NCBI RefSeq assembly: GCF_008728515.1
Contig: NC_044979.1
Coordinates: 173,510,037 to 173,574,036, forward strand
From: Papio anubis
Lineage: Eukaryota > Chordata > Mammalia > Primates > Cercopithecidae
Reading direction: 5' to 3'
DNA length: 64,000 nt
The notes beneath the pieces are model-generated. The model was not told where the DNA came from, did no database searches, and saw only the letters and a program-made list of their open reading frames with translations. The translations under genes and the position numbers were made by a program. Positions 1-11,217 of this stretch are shown piece after piece; within the stretch, counting starts at the first letter, position 1; each line of letters begins with the position of its first letter.

Positions 1-735
1 ATAGGAATTCGAATATATGACTCTTGGTTGGAATAGCCCCAGAGCAGAGGGCTGAATGGAGGAGGATAATGACACACAGAGATGAGGGAGGGAGCCACAG
101 GAAAACCCTGCGTTTCAGGAGTCGGGAGGTAGACCACTTTGTCTGAAATCAATTTCATGTGGAGATGCCAAGGGAGATAAGGTTGAGAAAAGCAGAAAAC
201 AATTCCCTTTTAAATCACAGAGAAGAAAATACTTGTTCATCACTTGACTGATCACAAGAAGGAGCTGAACAATTTTGTTATAGATCATAAACCAGTTGCC
301 CTCTTGCACAAGATTTAATACGAGGAAGACCTACTGGCTTTCTCTGATGATGAGATGATAAATAATACAGATGACAGATTGCCTGGAAAATGAGACATAA
401 TAATGAGAGTCAAACGCTGTTATCAAATCCATGTGAAGGGGGAATCAGGAGAAGAAACCACTGTTGATGATGGTGAGAAAACTGTGATCCAAAATGGCCT
501 GAGGGGATTTTTTTTTACATGTGTGAATTCAATAAATTATGAGACTGTCAAATAGGTGCCTTAAAACCATTAAGTATACTCAAGCTACATTTGGAACTAT
601 GTGCTCTTCTTTCAGAAAAAGCAAACAAGATGGCCTTGTGATATTTTTAATGAATAACAAACATTCACTTAGATTTTTTTTTTCTCTTGTGATAGATATC
701 CCATGCTCAGGTATTGGTAATGATCATTAGAGCCC
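1..735. other. Unassigned sequence, no gene seen
   Basis: I see no recognisable repeat family, splice-bounded exon or conserved reading frame here. Short open frames exist on both strands but have no familiar protein character. Confidence 0.5.
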
Positions 736-935
736 AGATGTTAGGAGCTCGAGTCTTAGAGTGAGGATGTCTCTGTTCAAATTCCAGCTTCTTGTTTTAC
801 TGCCATTTAATCTCTCCATACCTCAGTTTCTTCATTTGTAAAATGAGGATGATGTTGACAGCAATACTCACTTTATAGGGTTGCTGGGAGGTACCATTTG
901 CACAGCACTTGGAGTAGTTAGTTCCTGGCAGTTTA
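736..935 (+). mobile_element. MIR SINE fragment
   Basis: The segment has the MIR core order: a cctcagtttcttcat block, then gtaaaatgaggatgat, then a tagggttgctgggag block, ending near a degraded 'gcacttggagtag' stretch. MIR is an ancient tRNA-derived SINE shared by mammals. It is diverged and has no intact termini. The call rests on the ordered blocks and is fairly secure; the exact ends are not. Confidence 0.8.
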
Positions 936-1430
936 TCAACACTCCAAAAATGTTAGCTGTGAACCGAAAGCCTGGTTTTCTACCTATTTATCACTTTCTG
1001 CCCACTTTTGTTGTAGCTAAGCAGTATGTTTCTTCCTTATTACAAATGTCCTTGCACCTGTTGTTGATGGAGCACCAGTTTTTCTAGAATGAGGGGCTGC
1101 TTTTCATTTCCAGCAGCACAATCAGTGGCTGGAAAAGGGAGGGAGAAACCCCACACAAAACCCACGTAATGCATCACAGATGCTGCAGACCGAGGCCTGG
1201 AGAAGAACAGGGGGACTTGATTCCCTTTGATATTGGGAGAAGTCTGTTTCCCAAGCTGTGGCCACCGAAATGAAACTATCGAGATCTCCATACCTGAGAA
1301 GGAACTTTTGGACAATAGGTGATCTTCCATTATAGGATGAAAGGGTAGGTGGGGCTGGAAGTATGCCCAACAGGGACACTCCTTTCCCCACAAGGGGCTT
1401 CTTTACTTTTAAAAACTAAAACTGAAATGA
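936..1430. other. Unassigned sequence
   Basis: No recognisable element. Two overlapping minus-strand open frames of about 90 and 117 codons lie here, but they have no familiar domain, no start-site context and no exon signals that I can see. Confidence 0.4.
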
Positions 1431-1580
1431 ATTATTACAAAATATCACATCATATTAAAATATAAAATATTTTATATTGAAATATATATTCAATATATCT
1501 TGACATGCTGTATATGAAACGTTATATCATACATGATATTATATCATAAAATATCATTTTAAATTATATTAATCAAAGTT
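1431..1580. repeat. AT-rich palindromic tract
   Basis: This stretch is nearly all A and T, with several short inverted repeats, including a perfect 20-bp palindrome at 1459-1478 and a TTGAA/TTCAA pair just after it. Such tracts can extrude cruciforms. No transposon family is recognised. Confidence 0.6.
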
Positions 1581-1799
1581 TGTTACATAAAACCTAAAAA
1601 GTAGCCAAGAAATAAAGCAGGGAAAAAACCTTGATGACTCCTTCTCAGAAGCATGTTTATATGATTGACCCTTTTGAAAATTAAGTTTTGTTCAGAATAC
1701 TCTGTTTTCTTAGTTATCAATGTGTGAGTACAGGTCAAATGACTCATAATGAAAATTGTTAATATGGAAAGTTTTGTATTTCCTTAGGCTTAGATTTTT

Positions 1800-1985
1800 T
1801 AAATAAATAAACTTAAAATCTGGAAGAGTTCTAGATTTACAGAAAAGTTGCAAAGAAAGTGTTGAGAGCTCCTCTTGGATCTCCCTCACCCAGGCTCTGT
1901 TCCCTTAATGTGACCTTCTCATGTCACCGCAGGGCACTCGTTGAATCTGAGAAACCAAGCTTGGTCCACTACTATTAACTAGACT
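1800..1985 (+). mobile_element. Possible ancient LINE-type fragment
   Basis: The block 'acagaaaagttgcaaagaaag' (about 1840-1860), followed by 'gagctcctcttggatctccc', resembles a motif often seen in old L1M-type repeats ('aaaagttgcaaa...gagagttccc'). Only part of the expected sequence is present and the family is not resolved. It could be coincidence. Confidence 0.3.
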
Positions 1986-2065
1986 AAATGGGCTTCAGAT
2001 ATAGGTTTATCTTTGGATCACTGCAATACCTCTCTCCTCACCCATCTTTCAGATTAGTAATTTTA

Positions 2066-2323
2066 TTTTTTTTTGAGATGGAGTCTTGCTCTGTCGCCCA
2101 GGTTGGAGTGCAGTGGTATGATCTCGGCTCACTGCAACCTCTGCCTCCTGGGTTCAAGCGATTCTCCTGCCTCAGCCTCCTGAGTAGCTGGGACTACAGG
2201 TGTGTGCCACCACACCTGGCTAATTTTTGTATTTTTAGTAGAGACAGGGTTTCACCATGTTGGCCAGGCTGGTCTCGAACTCCTGACCTCAGGTGATCTG
2301 CTTGCCTCGGCCTCACAAAGTGC
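2066..2323 (-). mobile_element. Alu (AluS-like), 5'-truncated
   Basis: An antisense Alu. It starts with a T-run (the reverse of its poly-A tail) and runs through the right arm, the middle A-rich linker and most of the left arm. It stops at 'gcctcacaaagtg', so the first part of the 7SL-like left arm, with the A-box region, is missing. Imperfect target-site duplications flank it (agattagtaatttta at 2051-2065, agattagtagttttta at 2324-2339). This places it as a 5'-truncated L1-mediated insertion. The plus-strand open frame over it (1988-2296) is not a gene. Confidence 0.93.
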
Positions 2324-2339
2324 AGATTAGTAGTTTTTA

Positions 2340-3929
2340 AAGGTCATAGGTCTTATAGCTCTCATTCTTGAATGCAATATAATTACCTAATTTAAATCAC
2401 TTGTTTCAAATTTCTGGCATTCATTTTCTCTGCGAAAGAATACTACCCATTATTATCAAATATGTGCTTTTATCTGTGGTAGTTTAAGCAGAATAACTAA
2501 GCAACAATACAATAGGCCCTCCTCCTAGGGTTACTGTGTAATCCACAGATTGAGGTGCTTAACAAAACGGAGTCCTTAAATGCCTTACAATTATAGTTTT
2601 TCTTTATTCTACATTTTTTAAAATGATGAAGAAGGGAGGCTGTATCAGAGTCCTGATAGAAAACATGACACACTCAAATGAAGCAATGGAGGATACCTTA
2701 AGACATTTATTCACAGAGCTACAGGCAAGTGGAAGGAGACTCTTGGGGTAGTGCAGTACTTTGGAGCTAGCAACAGTGGGGAGCTGTTAGGACTCCTAGG
2801 CTTGGGAGGAGCAACTGCCAAAAATAATGGCAACATACATGCAAACAGACGTCAACAGTTAGGTCTGTATTCTGAAACAGACTTCAAAAGTAATTTAACA
2901 CAATTGTTCGTGTGTCCTTCCGTCTAGACACTATTATTCATCAGCTGTGCAGGACTGAACAAAGAGAGAAATCAGAACTTCTGGCAAAATAAAGGGATAA
3001 CATCTCATTCAACTTGAGAATCACAGTTCCCCTGCTGTTTCTGGTAAATGCTATGCCTAATGGAAGCTGGTCAGAGCTTTGTCAGGCTTTCTAGAATTAG
3101 TATAGTCAGCATCTTTGCTGCAGAATAAGCTGTCCCTGCTTCATTATGCAAGCTGCACTGAATGTGTGCTGTGACGCTGCTGTCCTCAGTGCCTGATGCT
3201 GGTTTTGTATTTGAGTTTCATTCTTTTTCTGTATTCATGCGGTTGGCAGTTGTTTCCTGCATAACAGCACCATGAACAGCTACACCTCATTTTCTATCCA
3301 TTCCTTAAGATTTGTATGGAAGAAATTTCTAAATCACATTCCTTGTCAGACAGTTTGCATGCCAATTTAAGGTCATTAAATCCACCATGATTTCTGAAAT
3401 TTCTCTTTTGCTTTCCAGTTTGTGAACATGGATTTGTAAGTCACCATTCCAACCAGGATGCATACACTGAAATGCATATCCAGATTAATAACAGGCTAGG
3501 AAGAATAATAAATTCTCTCTCTCTTCATTCATTCACACATTTGTGTTTCGACAAAGATATTTCAGACCAAATCATCTGTAACTAGCTGAAACTCCATTTT
3601 GATTGTCTTAATAAGAAATGAATTTGTAGAACATTTTGAGTGCTTTATTATAGGTTATAAGTTTATGATAAAAGCAAAATAAATTTTTTTAAGTTTGAAA
3701 AAGAATATATTACTAGGCTTATAGATTAGAGAAATATGAAAATATAAAAATTTGAAAAGATCATATTCAAAATAAGAAATTAGTTTTTATGTTAAATGAT
3801 TAATAAATGAGATGGTGTCTACATGGGGGAGTTTTCTTTTGGTGTGCTAGAGCGCCTGTCTTCAATATTATCAACAAATACTCTGGAAACAGATATCTGT
3901 GACACCCAAAATATTACCAGCAGCAACAG
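2340..3929. other. Unassigned sequence
   Basis: About 1.6 kb of moderately AT-rich sequence. I recognise no repeat, exon or RNA gene in it. It may hold very old repeats that are too diverged to name by eye. Confidence 0.45.
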
Positions 3930-3934
3930 TAAAC

Positions 3935-4165
3935 ATAAGTGACAGTAAGTAAGTGCTAACCATGCCCCTGCTATGTGCAGAGGACTCTGTAGGATGATCT
4001 CAGTTAGTACCCACAGAACATAGGTCTTGTAATGAACCTATTATTATATAAGAGAATGGAGGCAGAAAACAGAAGTATACCCAAGACAGCAAAGGGTTGG
4101 AGCAAAAATCTGGACCCAGTTTTTCTGATTCTATTGCCCAGGCTCCTAATCACAGGACTCTGCTC
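3935..4165 (+). mobile_element. MIR SINE fragment
   Basis: The order of blocks fits MIR: 'ctgctatgtgcagaggactctgt', a degraded 'cctattattatataagagaatgga' (the usual fully written form is a tally of bases in the pre-lysine core), then 'cagcaaagggttggagcaaaaatctggaccca' and 'ctcctaatcacaggactctgc'. It lies near full MIR length but is strongly diverged. Confidence 0.72.
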
Positions 4166-4448
4166 TTGCCCAGTGATTCAAATTCATGCATGCTTTGAAA
4201 CTGGGATTGGGGCAGGGGATGTCTATGAGAATCTGGGCCACCCTGAATGAGAATGGGAATCCTTCAAAATGAAACTTACCATGATTCACTACTTCATGAA
4301 GCTGCCCTGGCATCCTAAAACTCTCTCTGCAAATATAGAAAAGTGAGAAGTTTTTCAGCAATGACATCTACAAAAAAGCCTAGAGGGTCTAATGATTAAC
4401 ATTTTTGAAATGAGTCCACTGTGTTATTTGGCTGCTATAAATGCTAGA

Positions 4449-4612
4449 CAGCATATGGGAATGTGTTTTATAAGCCATAAGTCACTGCAAAATGTCACGT
4501 GTACATATATGCTGTAATGATAGGTGTTGATTCTGCTATGAAGCTAGGGACAGCATGTGGGAAAGTGTTCTGTAAATCATAAATCACTATACAATGTCAA
4601 ATGTGTATATGC
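4449..4612. repeat. Old direct duplication, about 102-bp period
   Basis: The segment 4449-4510 (starting acagcatatgggaatg) recurs at 4551-4612 (starting acagcatgtgggaaag) at roughly 80% identity by eye. Both copies carry a gtgttNtNtaaNcataaNtcact core. It is a diverged two-copy local duplication. Whether the unit derives from a MIR-type 3' end is uncertain. Confidence 0.6.
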
Positions 4613-4619
4613 GTGTGCC

Positions 4620-6179
4620 ATTGATAGATACTCTCAGAAGGAGAAGGGATTGAAGCATGTCTTCTTGGGAAGGGAGCTTGGAGGGACTGTCTCCTCTATG
4701 AGTCATCATCCTTATTTGTTTTTGAAACATTTGGCGTGGCCTGTCTGGACATGAAGCATGGGGACAGAAAGTAATAAGAAGGGAGGGAGAATCTCTCTCA
4801 ACAGGTCTTGCTGAAGGCTGGCATCACACTCCAGGGGCCTGGGCAGTGTGTAAAGCTGATTTATTTCTCTGGTAAGTTGCTTTTGTTCGTAGATTGTTCT
4901 CTTGCTGAGTAATCCCTCGGTGGAGGTAATATCTGTTACCACAGCGCATCACTGACTCTTTCTGCAGACCTCAGGAACCCTCAATCCCTGTGGCTTCTCT
5001 TGCCAAAGGCAATTTGTCCCAATGTCCCAATCAAACAGTGTTATGGTTCCCTGCAGGGCAGATGGACCCCCACCCAAAGTTTGTTTAGAATGCGCAGACA
5101 GAGGTGCACATAATCCAATCCATATACAATCCAAGAGGGCACGAAAAGCATTGCAACTTACATAACTGCGGTCTCTGGGGAGGGCAGAGTAGGCCTCTCA
5201 AACAGGTCTAAAATGGCTTTGAGAATAGGCAAGGACACTGACCTGGTGGTTAAGGGACAGAGCAGGCTGAAAGATCCCTCTAGTGAGCCAGCAGGCAAAT
5301 GCTTGCATGGTTTGAACCTCTGACCAGTGCCAACAGAGGGAGGCCCCAGGCTTTCTTTGCAGCTTGTCAAGGTATGGGGCACAAGGAGGAAGAAGGGGAA
5401 GCCCTGAAAGCTAAAGCCAAGCAGACTCCTCATCTACCAGCAGGCTCTACACCATGCATGCCAGGCAAGTGGTGGGATTCCTGCAGATGACCTTCCCCTG
5501 GGCAGCAGGCCCATCCCAACACAGCCATCGTGCCTCAGAATCCTCTGGAAGAAGCCAGCCAGATGGTCTGTAGAACCTTGGAAGTCTTACGAAAAATCAG
5601 ACCTATGTGTTGCCCCCGTCCCTTGCCCTTTTTCTCTTGGTAAAGAAATTATCTTCAAAGCCCTTCCTGTCTTCACACACACCCACCCTTGAACACCTGT
5701 GGTGATGAGGAGCTTGTGGGGATTGTATCTGCTTTTCATTTTGGGGCTACATCTGTTGAGATTTGCTTCTTGGTCTGGCATTTTAGTTTGAAACTGCATA
5801 ACTATGGTACCTTGGAGGAATTTTTTAAGATCCTGCTACCGTTGTTTACTTATTACTTATTACTGGCTTCTTGCTTATTGCATAATTTATCCTTCAATTA
5901 CTTCTCGAAGGGATTAGAGAAGATTGACAACATGGAAATTCATATGCTGTCATCCAGTTTCAAGTATAGTCAGCATTCTCCTCCCAGTGGGAAATGGCTT
6001 TGATGTTCCTCATGATTTCTCAGAGACACCAATGGATGTGCTCAAGAGGGTGGTAGTTATGTCTACAGGAAATACATTTCTTAAAGCTTTATTTAAGATG
6101 AATTATTTTTAACCAGGCAAATCAGGTATATTCCATCAATAGAGCTTTTTCTCTGTGTGTGGTTTTCCTTTTGCTTTGT
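4620..6179. other. Unassigned sequence
   Basis: No element or exon recognised over about 1.5 kb. There is a short CA/CCA-rich patch near 5675-5690. Open frames of 60-100 codons on both strands show no known domain. Confidence 0.45.
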
Positions 6180-6340
6180 TTCTTTTTTAAGAGATAGGGT
6201 CTCACTCTGTCATTGGTGCTGGAGTGCAGTGGTGCAATCCTAGCTCACTGCAGCCTCAAACTGCTTGGCTCAAGCGATCCTCTCAACTCAGCCTCTCAAA
6301 AGTAGCTGGGACTAGAGGTGCATGCTGCTACACCTGGTAA
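6180..6340 (-). mobile_element. Alu monomer (FRAM/AluJ right-arm type)
   Basis: An antisense single Alu arm: 'gagatagggtctcactctgtc', 'ggagtgcagtggtgcaatcc', 'agctcactgcagcctcaaac' and 'gtagctgggactagagg' occur in order. There is no middle linker and no second arm. This suggests a free monomer or a truncated old AluJ. A T-run follows at 6351-6364. Confidence 0.8.
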
Positions 6341-6374
6341 ACAGAGCATGTTTTTTTTTTTTTTAAGAAAAAAA

Positions 6375-6510
6375 CTGATGTGCCTGGATCCACCCTCGGT
6401 CATTCTATTTCAGTAGGTATGGAGTATATCTAGTGTATCTAGGTATTTTCATTGACCATCAAAAGCTGCACAGGTGATTCTGATGCATGCCCTGGTTCAA
6501 ATCTATCCCT
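6375..6510 (+). mobile_element. hAT-Charlie-type MITE fragment
   Basis: The blocks 'gtcattctatttcagtagg' and 'gctgcacaggtgattctgatgca' resemble the internal part of MER20/MER1-group nonautonomous hAT elements ('tctgattcagtaggt ... ccaggtgatgctgatgc'). The termini are not seen, so the family is only approximate. Confidence 0.5.
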
Positions 6511-6809
6511 CCCCAAACCATAACTTATCTAATTAGTCTATCTCTGCAGATCCAATCTTCTTTACCTTTTTGTTTTTAAATCTAGAATTCTACAAATAAA
6601 TGAAACATTTCTGTGTGTTTCACCCATGCTGGACAATATGTCTCGGCGATTTCGCTATTTGTCTCAGGGAAAGGTTTTCTGATGATGGCAAATAGAATAG
6701 GGACTCTCACAGTATAAGTAGGATAGAGGTATTGAGCTGCAAGGGAGTGCCCTATTTTGCATATGTCTGTCCTTATCTTCCAGTTCCAATGAAAAACGCC
6801 CTGCCCCTC

Positions 6810-7174
6810 TGATACGGTTTGGCTCTGTGTCCGCACCCAAATCTCATCTTGTAGCTCCCATAATTCTCACGTGTTGTGGGAGGAGCCCGGTGGGAGATGA
6901 TGGAATCATGGGGGAATTCTTTCCCATGCTTTTCATGTGATACTGAATGGGTCTCACAAGACATGATGGTTTTAAAAACAGGAGTTTCTCTGCACAAGCT
7001 CTCTTTTTGTCTGCTGCCATCTACTTAAGATGTGACTTGCTCCTTCTTGCCTTCTGCCATGGTTGTGAGGCCTCCCCAGCCATTTGGATCTGTAAGTCCA
7101 ATAAACCTCTTTCTTTTGTAAATTGCCCAGTCTAAGATATGTCTTTATCAGCAGCATGAGAACAGACTAATACA
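6810..7174 (+). mobile_element. MaLR provirus 5' LTR (MST/THE1 type)
   Basis: A 365-bp LTR beginning tgatacggtttggctctg and ending ...agactaataca, the typical ends of the MST/THE1 branch of ERVL-MaLR. An AATAAA signal lies at 7100-7105. The matching LTR downstream (8731-9094) has the same orientation and layout, with many substitutions between the two, so the insertion is old. Five bases flanking the pair (ccctc before, ctctc after) could be the target-site duplication with one change. Confidence 0.9.
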
Positions 7175-8730
7175 GTAAATTGCTACCAGTAGAGTGGGGC
7201 ATTGCTGAAGATACCCAAAAAATGTGGAAACGACTTTGGAAGTGGGTAACAGGCAGAGGTTGGAACAGATTGGAGGGCTAAGAAGAAGACGGGAAATTGT
7301 GGAAAAGTTTGGAACTTCCTGGAGGCTTGTTGAATGGCTTTGACTAAAATGCTGATAATAATATGGACAATGAAATCCAGGCTGAGGTGGTCTCAGATGG
7401 AGATGAGGAACTTGTTGGGAACTGGAGCAAAGGTGAGTCTTGTTATGCTTTAGTAAAGAGACTGGTGGCATTTTGCCCCTGCCCTAGAGATTTGTGGAAC
7501 TTTGAACCTGAGAGAGATGATTTAGGGCATGTGGTGGAAGAAATTTCTAAGCATTCAAGATGTGACTAGGGTGCTGTTAAAGGCATTCAGTTTTATAAAG
7601 GGAACAGAGCATAAAAGTTCAGAAAATGTGCAGTCTGACAATGCAATAGAAAAAAAATTCATTTTCTGAGGAGAAATCCAAATCAGCTGCAGAAATTTGT
7701 GTAATGAGGAGCCAAATGTTAATCCCCAAGACCATGGGGAAAATGTCTCCGGACCATGTCAGAGGTCTTCATGGCAGCCCCTCTCATTGCAGGCCTGGAG
7801 GCCTAGAAGGAAAAAGTGATTTTGTGGGAAGGGCCCAGGGTCCCCATGCTGTGTGCAGCCTAGGGATTTGGTGCCCTGCATCCCAGCTGCTCCAGCTGTG
7901 GCTAAAAGGGGCCAACGTAGCGCTCAGGCTGTGGTTTCAGAGGGTGCAAGCCCCAAGCCTTGTCAGTGTGGTGTCGAGTCTGCAGGTGCACGGAAGTCAA
8001 GAATTGAGGTTTGGACACCTCTGCCTAGATTTCACAGGATGTGTGGAAATGCCTGGATGTCCAGGCAGAATTTTGCTGCGGGGGCAGGACCCTTACGGAA
8101 AATCTCTGCTAGGCCAGTGCAGAAGGGAAATGTGGGGTTGGAGCCCTCACACAGAGTCCCTACTGGGGCACCACCTAGTGGATCTGTGAGAAGAGGGCTA
8201 CCATCTTCCAGACCCCAGAATGGTAGATCCACTGACAGCTTGCACTGTGCTCCTGGAAAAACTGCAGACATTCAATACCAGCATGAAAGCAGCTGGGAGG
8301 GAGGCTGTACCCTGCAGAACCACAGGGGCAAAGCTGTCTAAGACCATGGGAACCCACCTTTTGCATTAGCATGACCCAGATGTGAGACATGGAGTCAAAG
8401 GAGATCATTTTGGAGCTTTAAGATTTTACTGCTCTGCTGGATTTCAGACTTGCATGGGGCCTGTAGCCCCTTTGTTTTTGTCAGTTTCTCCCATTTGGAA
8501 TGACTGTATTTACCCAATGGCTGTGCTCCCATTGCATCTAGGAAGTGACTAACTTGCTTTGATTTTACAGGCTCATACATGGATGGGACTTGCCTTGTCT
8601 CAGATGAGACTTTGGACTGTGGACTTTTGAGTTAAGTTGAAATGAATTAAGACTTTGGGGGAGTGTTGGGAAGGCATAATTGGTTTTGAAATGTGAAGAT
8701 ATGAGATTTGGGAGGGGCCAGGAGTGGAAT
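7175..8730 (+). mobile_element. MaLR internal region (MST-int type)
   Basis: About 1.56 kb between the two LTRs, near the usual length for these nonautonomous elements. It opens just after the LTR with 'ttgctaccagtagagtggggc', the position and look of the ERVL-type primer-binding site. A purine-rich stretch (about 8703-8728) precedes the 3' LTR, as expected for a polypurine tract. Open frames of about 160 codons at 7704-8341 show no recognisable gag, protease or polymerase motif. MaLR elements lack pol and depend on ERVL machinery, so I treat these frames as non-coding remnants. Confidence 0.85.
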
Positions 8731-9094
8731 TATATGATTTGGCTCTGTGTCACCACCCAAATCTCATTTTGAAGCTCTCATAATTACTACACGTTGTGAG
8801 AGGAACCTGGTGGGAGATGACTGAATCATGAGGGCAGGTCTTTCCTGTGCTGTTCGCATGCTAGTGAATGGGTCTCATGAGATCTGATGGTTTTAAAAGT
8901 GGGAGTTTCTCTGCACAAGCTCTCTTTTTGCCTGCTGCCATCTGTGTAAGTCATGACTTGCTCCTCCTTGCCTTCCATCATGATTGTGAGGCCTCCCCAG
9001 CCATGTGGAACTGTAAGTTTAATAAACCTCTTTCTTTTGTAAATTGCCCACTCTTGGGTATGTCTTGGTCAGCATGTAAAAACAGACTAATACA
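8731..9094 (+). mobile_element. MaLR provirus 3' LTR (MST/THE1 type)
   Basis: The second LTR of the provirus. It has the gatttggctctgtgtc start, the gtgaggcctccccagcc block and an aataaacctc polyadenylation block (AATAAA 9021-9026), and ends agactaataca. Its first bases are altered compared with the 5' LTR. By eye it is about 80-85% identical to the 5' LTR. Confidence 0.88.
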
Positions 9095-9439
9095 CTCTCC
9101 CTCCAAAGGCTTTATTTCCATATTTTGCTGGACCGATTTTCACCTTCATTTTTAACTCCCTCATTTGTTTTGTCTTGCAAGCTTAATTAAGGTTTGAGGT
9201 GGGCAGACATTTCTGAAGACAGTGATCTCTTTTTAATGACGTGTCACAGTTGGAAGCTACCTTGTTAGGAAGTACAAAACTGGAAGGCATTTGTCTTACA
9301 CTTTCATTTGGTAAAGTGATTCAAATACCAATTCAAACTTTGTTGAAATTATAGTAACATTTTATAAAATGACACACACAAACGCAAATGACACATGCAA
9401 ATGCAAACCTTAGCATGCAGAATCCTTGGCCATTGCCAA
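9095..9439. other. Unassigned sequence
   Basis: No recognised element. It contains a short run of 'acacacaaacgcaaatgac' type imperfect repeats near 9372-9407. Confidence 0.4.
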
Positions 9440-9660
9440 ATGTTCACCAAATAAGAGTGGGGAGCTCACAGAACTTTCAGTTGAGTGGAGGAGTTAGTCA
9501 TTAATGAAGACACATGCAGGGTGTGAGGAGAGGTTGAAATGGGGATGGGGTTGGTTTAATTTGGAGGTCAAGGAGGAGCTACAGGAAGAAGGGACATTTG
9601 AACTGATATCTGAGGAATGAGAGAGAGATAGCAGGGAACTAGCCAGTCAGTCCTGAAATG
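9440..9660 (-). mobile_element. Possible antisense L2 fragment
   Basis: The block 'aagaagggacatttgaactgatatctgaggaatgagag', followed by 'gaactagccag', resembles the reverse complement of the L2 LINE 3' region (consensus 'gacatttgagctgagtcttgaaggatgagtaggag'). It is very diverged. Confidence 0.5.
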
Positions 9661-10190
9661 ATAATCTCATATTTATTCCATGTTTTAGGTGCAGCTTCAG
9701 ACTTACCATCTTAGCATTGTAAGAAGCCTCCCCCCCTGCCTCTCCTACCCCTCTACCTTACCCTGTGGCTCGTTAGTTGGGTCAGGAGCCTGGGGGTCCA
9801 GGAGTCCAGCTGAGTCTGCTCCCTGCTCATACCTGCTGTTTCTCTCTTCTGTTACACATCCTTCTTTCTCTGACTCAGCTAGGTCCAATACTAATTCTTT
9901 CCTCAATAGGAGAATCCTGCATTAGGAGAGAAAATTTCTATTCTTATCACCAATTACAGGATGCCAAGAAAAGCTTATTCAATAAAATATGTGATGCAAT
10001 TGTGAGATTCCCTTCATTGCAGGTGAGAATATTCTACCAACAAAGTTGAGGTCAAATTCTCCCAGCAGTTACCGGGTAACTCCATCATTGTGAGCACAAT
10101 GTAAGTAAGCAAGAAGTTGGGTTTTCCAGGCCCTACAGTATGCATCTGAACAGCACCTGTCACACGGTTTGGGGGAACCTGTTTCTTCCT
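9661..10190. other. Unassigned sequence
   Basis: No element recognised. A pyrimidine-rich stretch near 9728-9870 gives open frames of up to 90 codons with no domain. Confidence 0.4.
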
Positions 10191-10191
10191 C

Positions 10192-10258
10192 TTACTAGAG
10201 GTGTAACTAGGGCGGGTTACTGAAACTCTGCTAACCTCAGTTTTCTCACTGATAAATG
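10192..10258 (+). mobile_element. Short MIR fragment
   Basis: 'gtgtaactagggcgggttactgaaactctgctaacctcagttttctcactgataaatg' follows the MIR pattern of 'ttgggcaagttactt...cctcagtttcctcatctgtaaaatg'. It breaks at the MLT1 LTR that follows. Confidence 0.65.
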
Positions 10259-10636
10259 TCCTAATAAGCTCAGACTACTATAACAGAATATTTTGTGGCT
10301 CAAACAAGAGAAATGTATTTTCTCACAGTCTGGAGGCTAGATGTCCAAAATAACAGTGCTGGCTGATTCAGCTTCTGGTGAGGGCTCTCCTCCTAGCTTG
10401 CAGACAGCCTCCTTCCCATTGTATCCTCACATATTGTGAAGAGAGAGGGAGTTCTGGTCTCTCTTCCTCTTCTTACAGGGATGTTAATCCCATCATAGAG
10501 ATCCCCACTCTCATGACCTCATCTAACCTTATCAGCCTCCCAAAGGCCTCACCACCCAAATGTCATCACATTGGGGGTAAGTGCTTCAACATATGAATTT
10601 GGGAGGAGCACAAATATTGAGTCCATAGCAATACAG
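10259..10636 (-). mobile_element. MLT1A-like LTR (ERVL-MaLR), antisense
   Basis: In reverse orientation it shows the MLT1A pattern: 'aaatgtattttctcacagtctggaggct', 'tgagggctctcctcc', 'atgacctcatctaac', 'caaaggcctcaccacc', 'catcacattgggggtaag' and 'caacatatgaatttggg', ending at 'gagtccatagca'. It is a solo LTR with no partner seen. Confidence 0.82.
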
Positions 10637-10834
10637 TAGGGATGATGACACTGTTTTTAGCTTCTGTTTTTTTTGTCTGCTCAGCGTTCCTTTCCTTGAG
10701 AAGCAGCCATGCACCATCTGGTGCTGGGGAGAAGCACTGCCAATGCCACAAGTCCCACTTCTCTGGTCATGGAGGGGGCCATGAAACTCAGGCCTGGCCA
10801 TATCCATGCATGAATTGTGTGCGCATAAAGTATA

Positions 10835-11178
10835 AAATGTACTGGCCTAACACCAAAAGCACAGGCAACAAAAATAAAAATAGACAAATTAGACTCCATC
10901 AAAATTTAAAACCTCTGTGCATCAAAGTGCACAGAGTGAAAGGAAAATCATATATCTGACAAGGTGTTAAAATCCAGAATATATAAGGAATGTCTACAAC
11001 TCAACAGCAGCAAAACCCAAGTAACCCAATTAAAAATGAGCAAAGGACTTGAATTTCTCCAAAGATAATATAAAAATGGCAATAAACATATGAAAAAATG
11101 CTCAACATCACTAATCACCAGGGGAATGCAAATCAAAACCACAATGAGATGTTGCCTCAAACCATTAGGATGGCTATG

Positions 11179-11217
<39 letters not shown>

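Noticed and set aside
7704..8341. Two overlapping frames of about 160 codons in the MaLR internal region
   Set aside because: No gag, protease or polymerase motif. MaLR internal regions are known to be largely non-coding, and neither frame begins at a sensible place.
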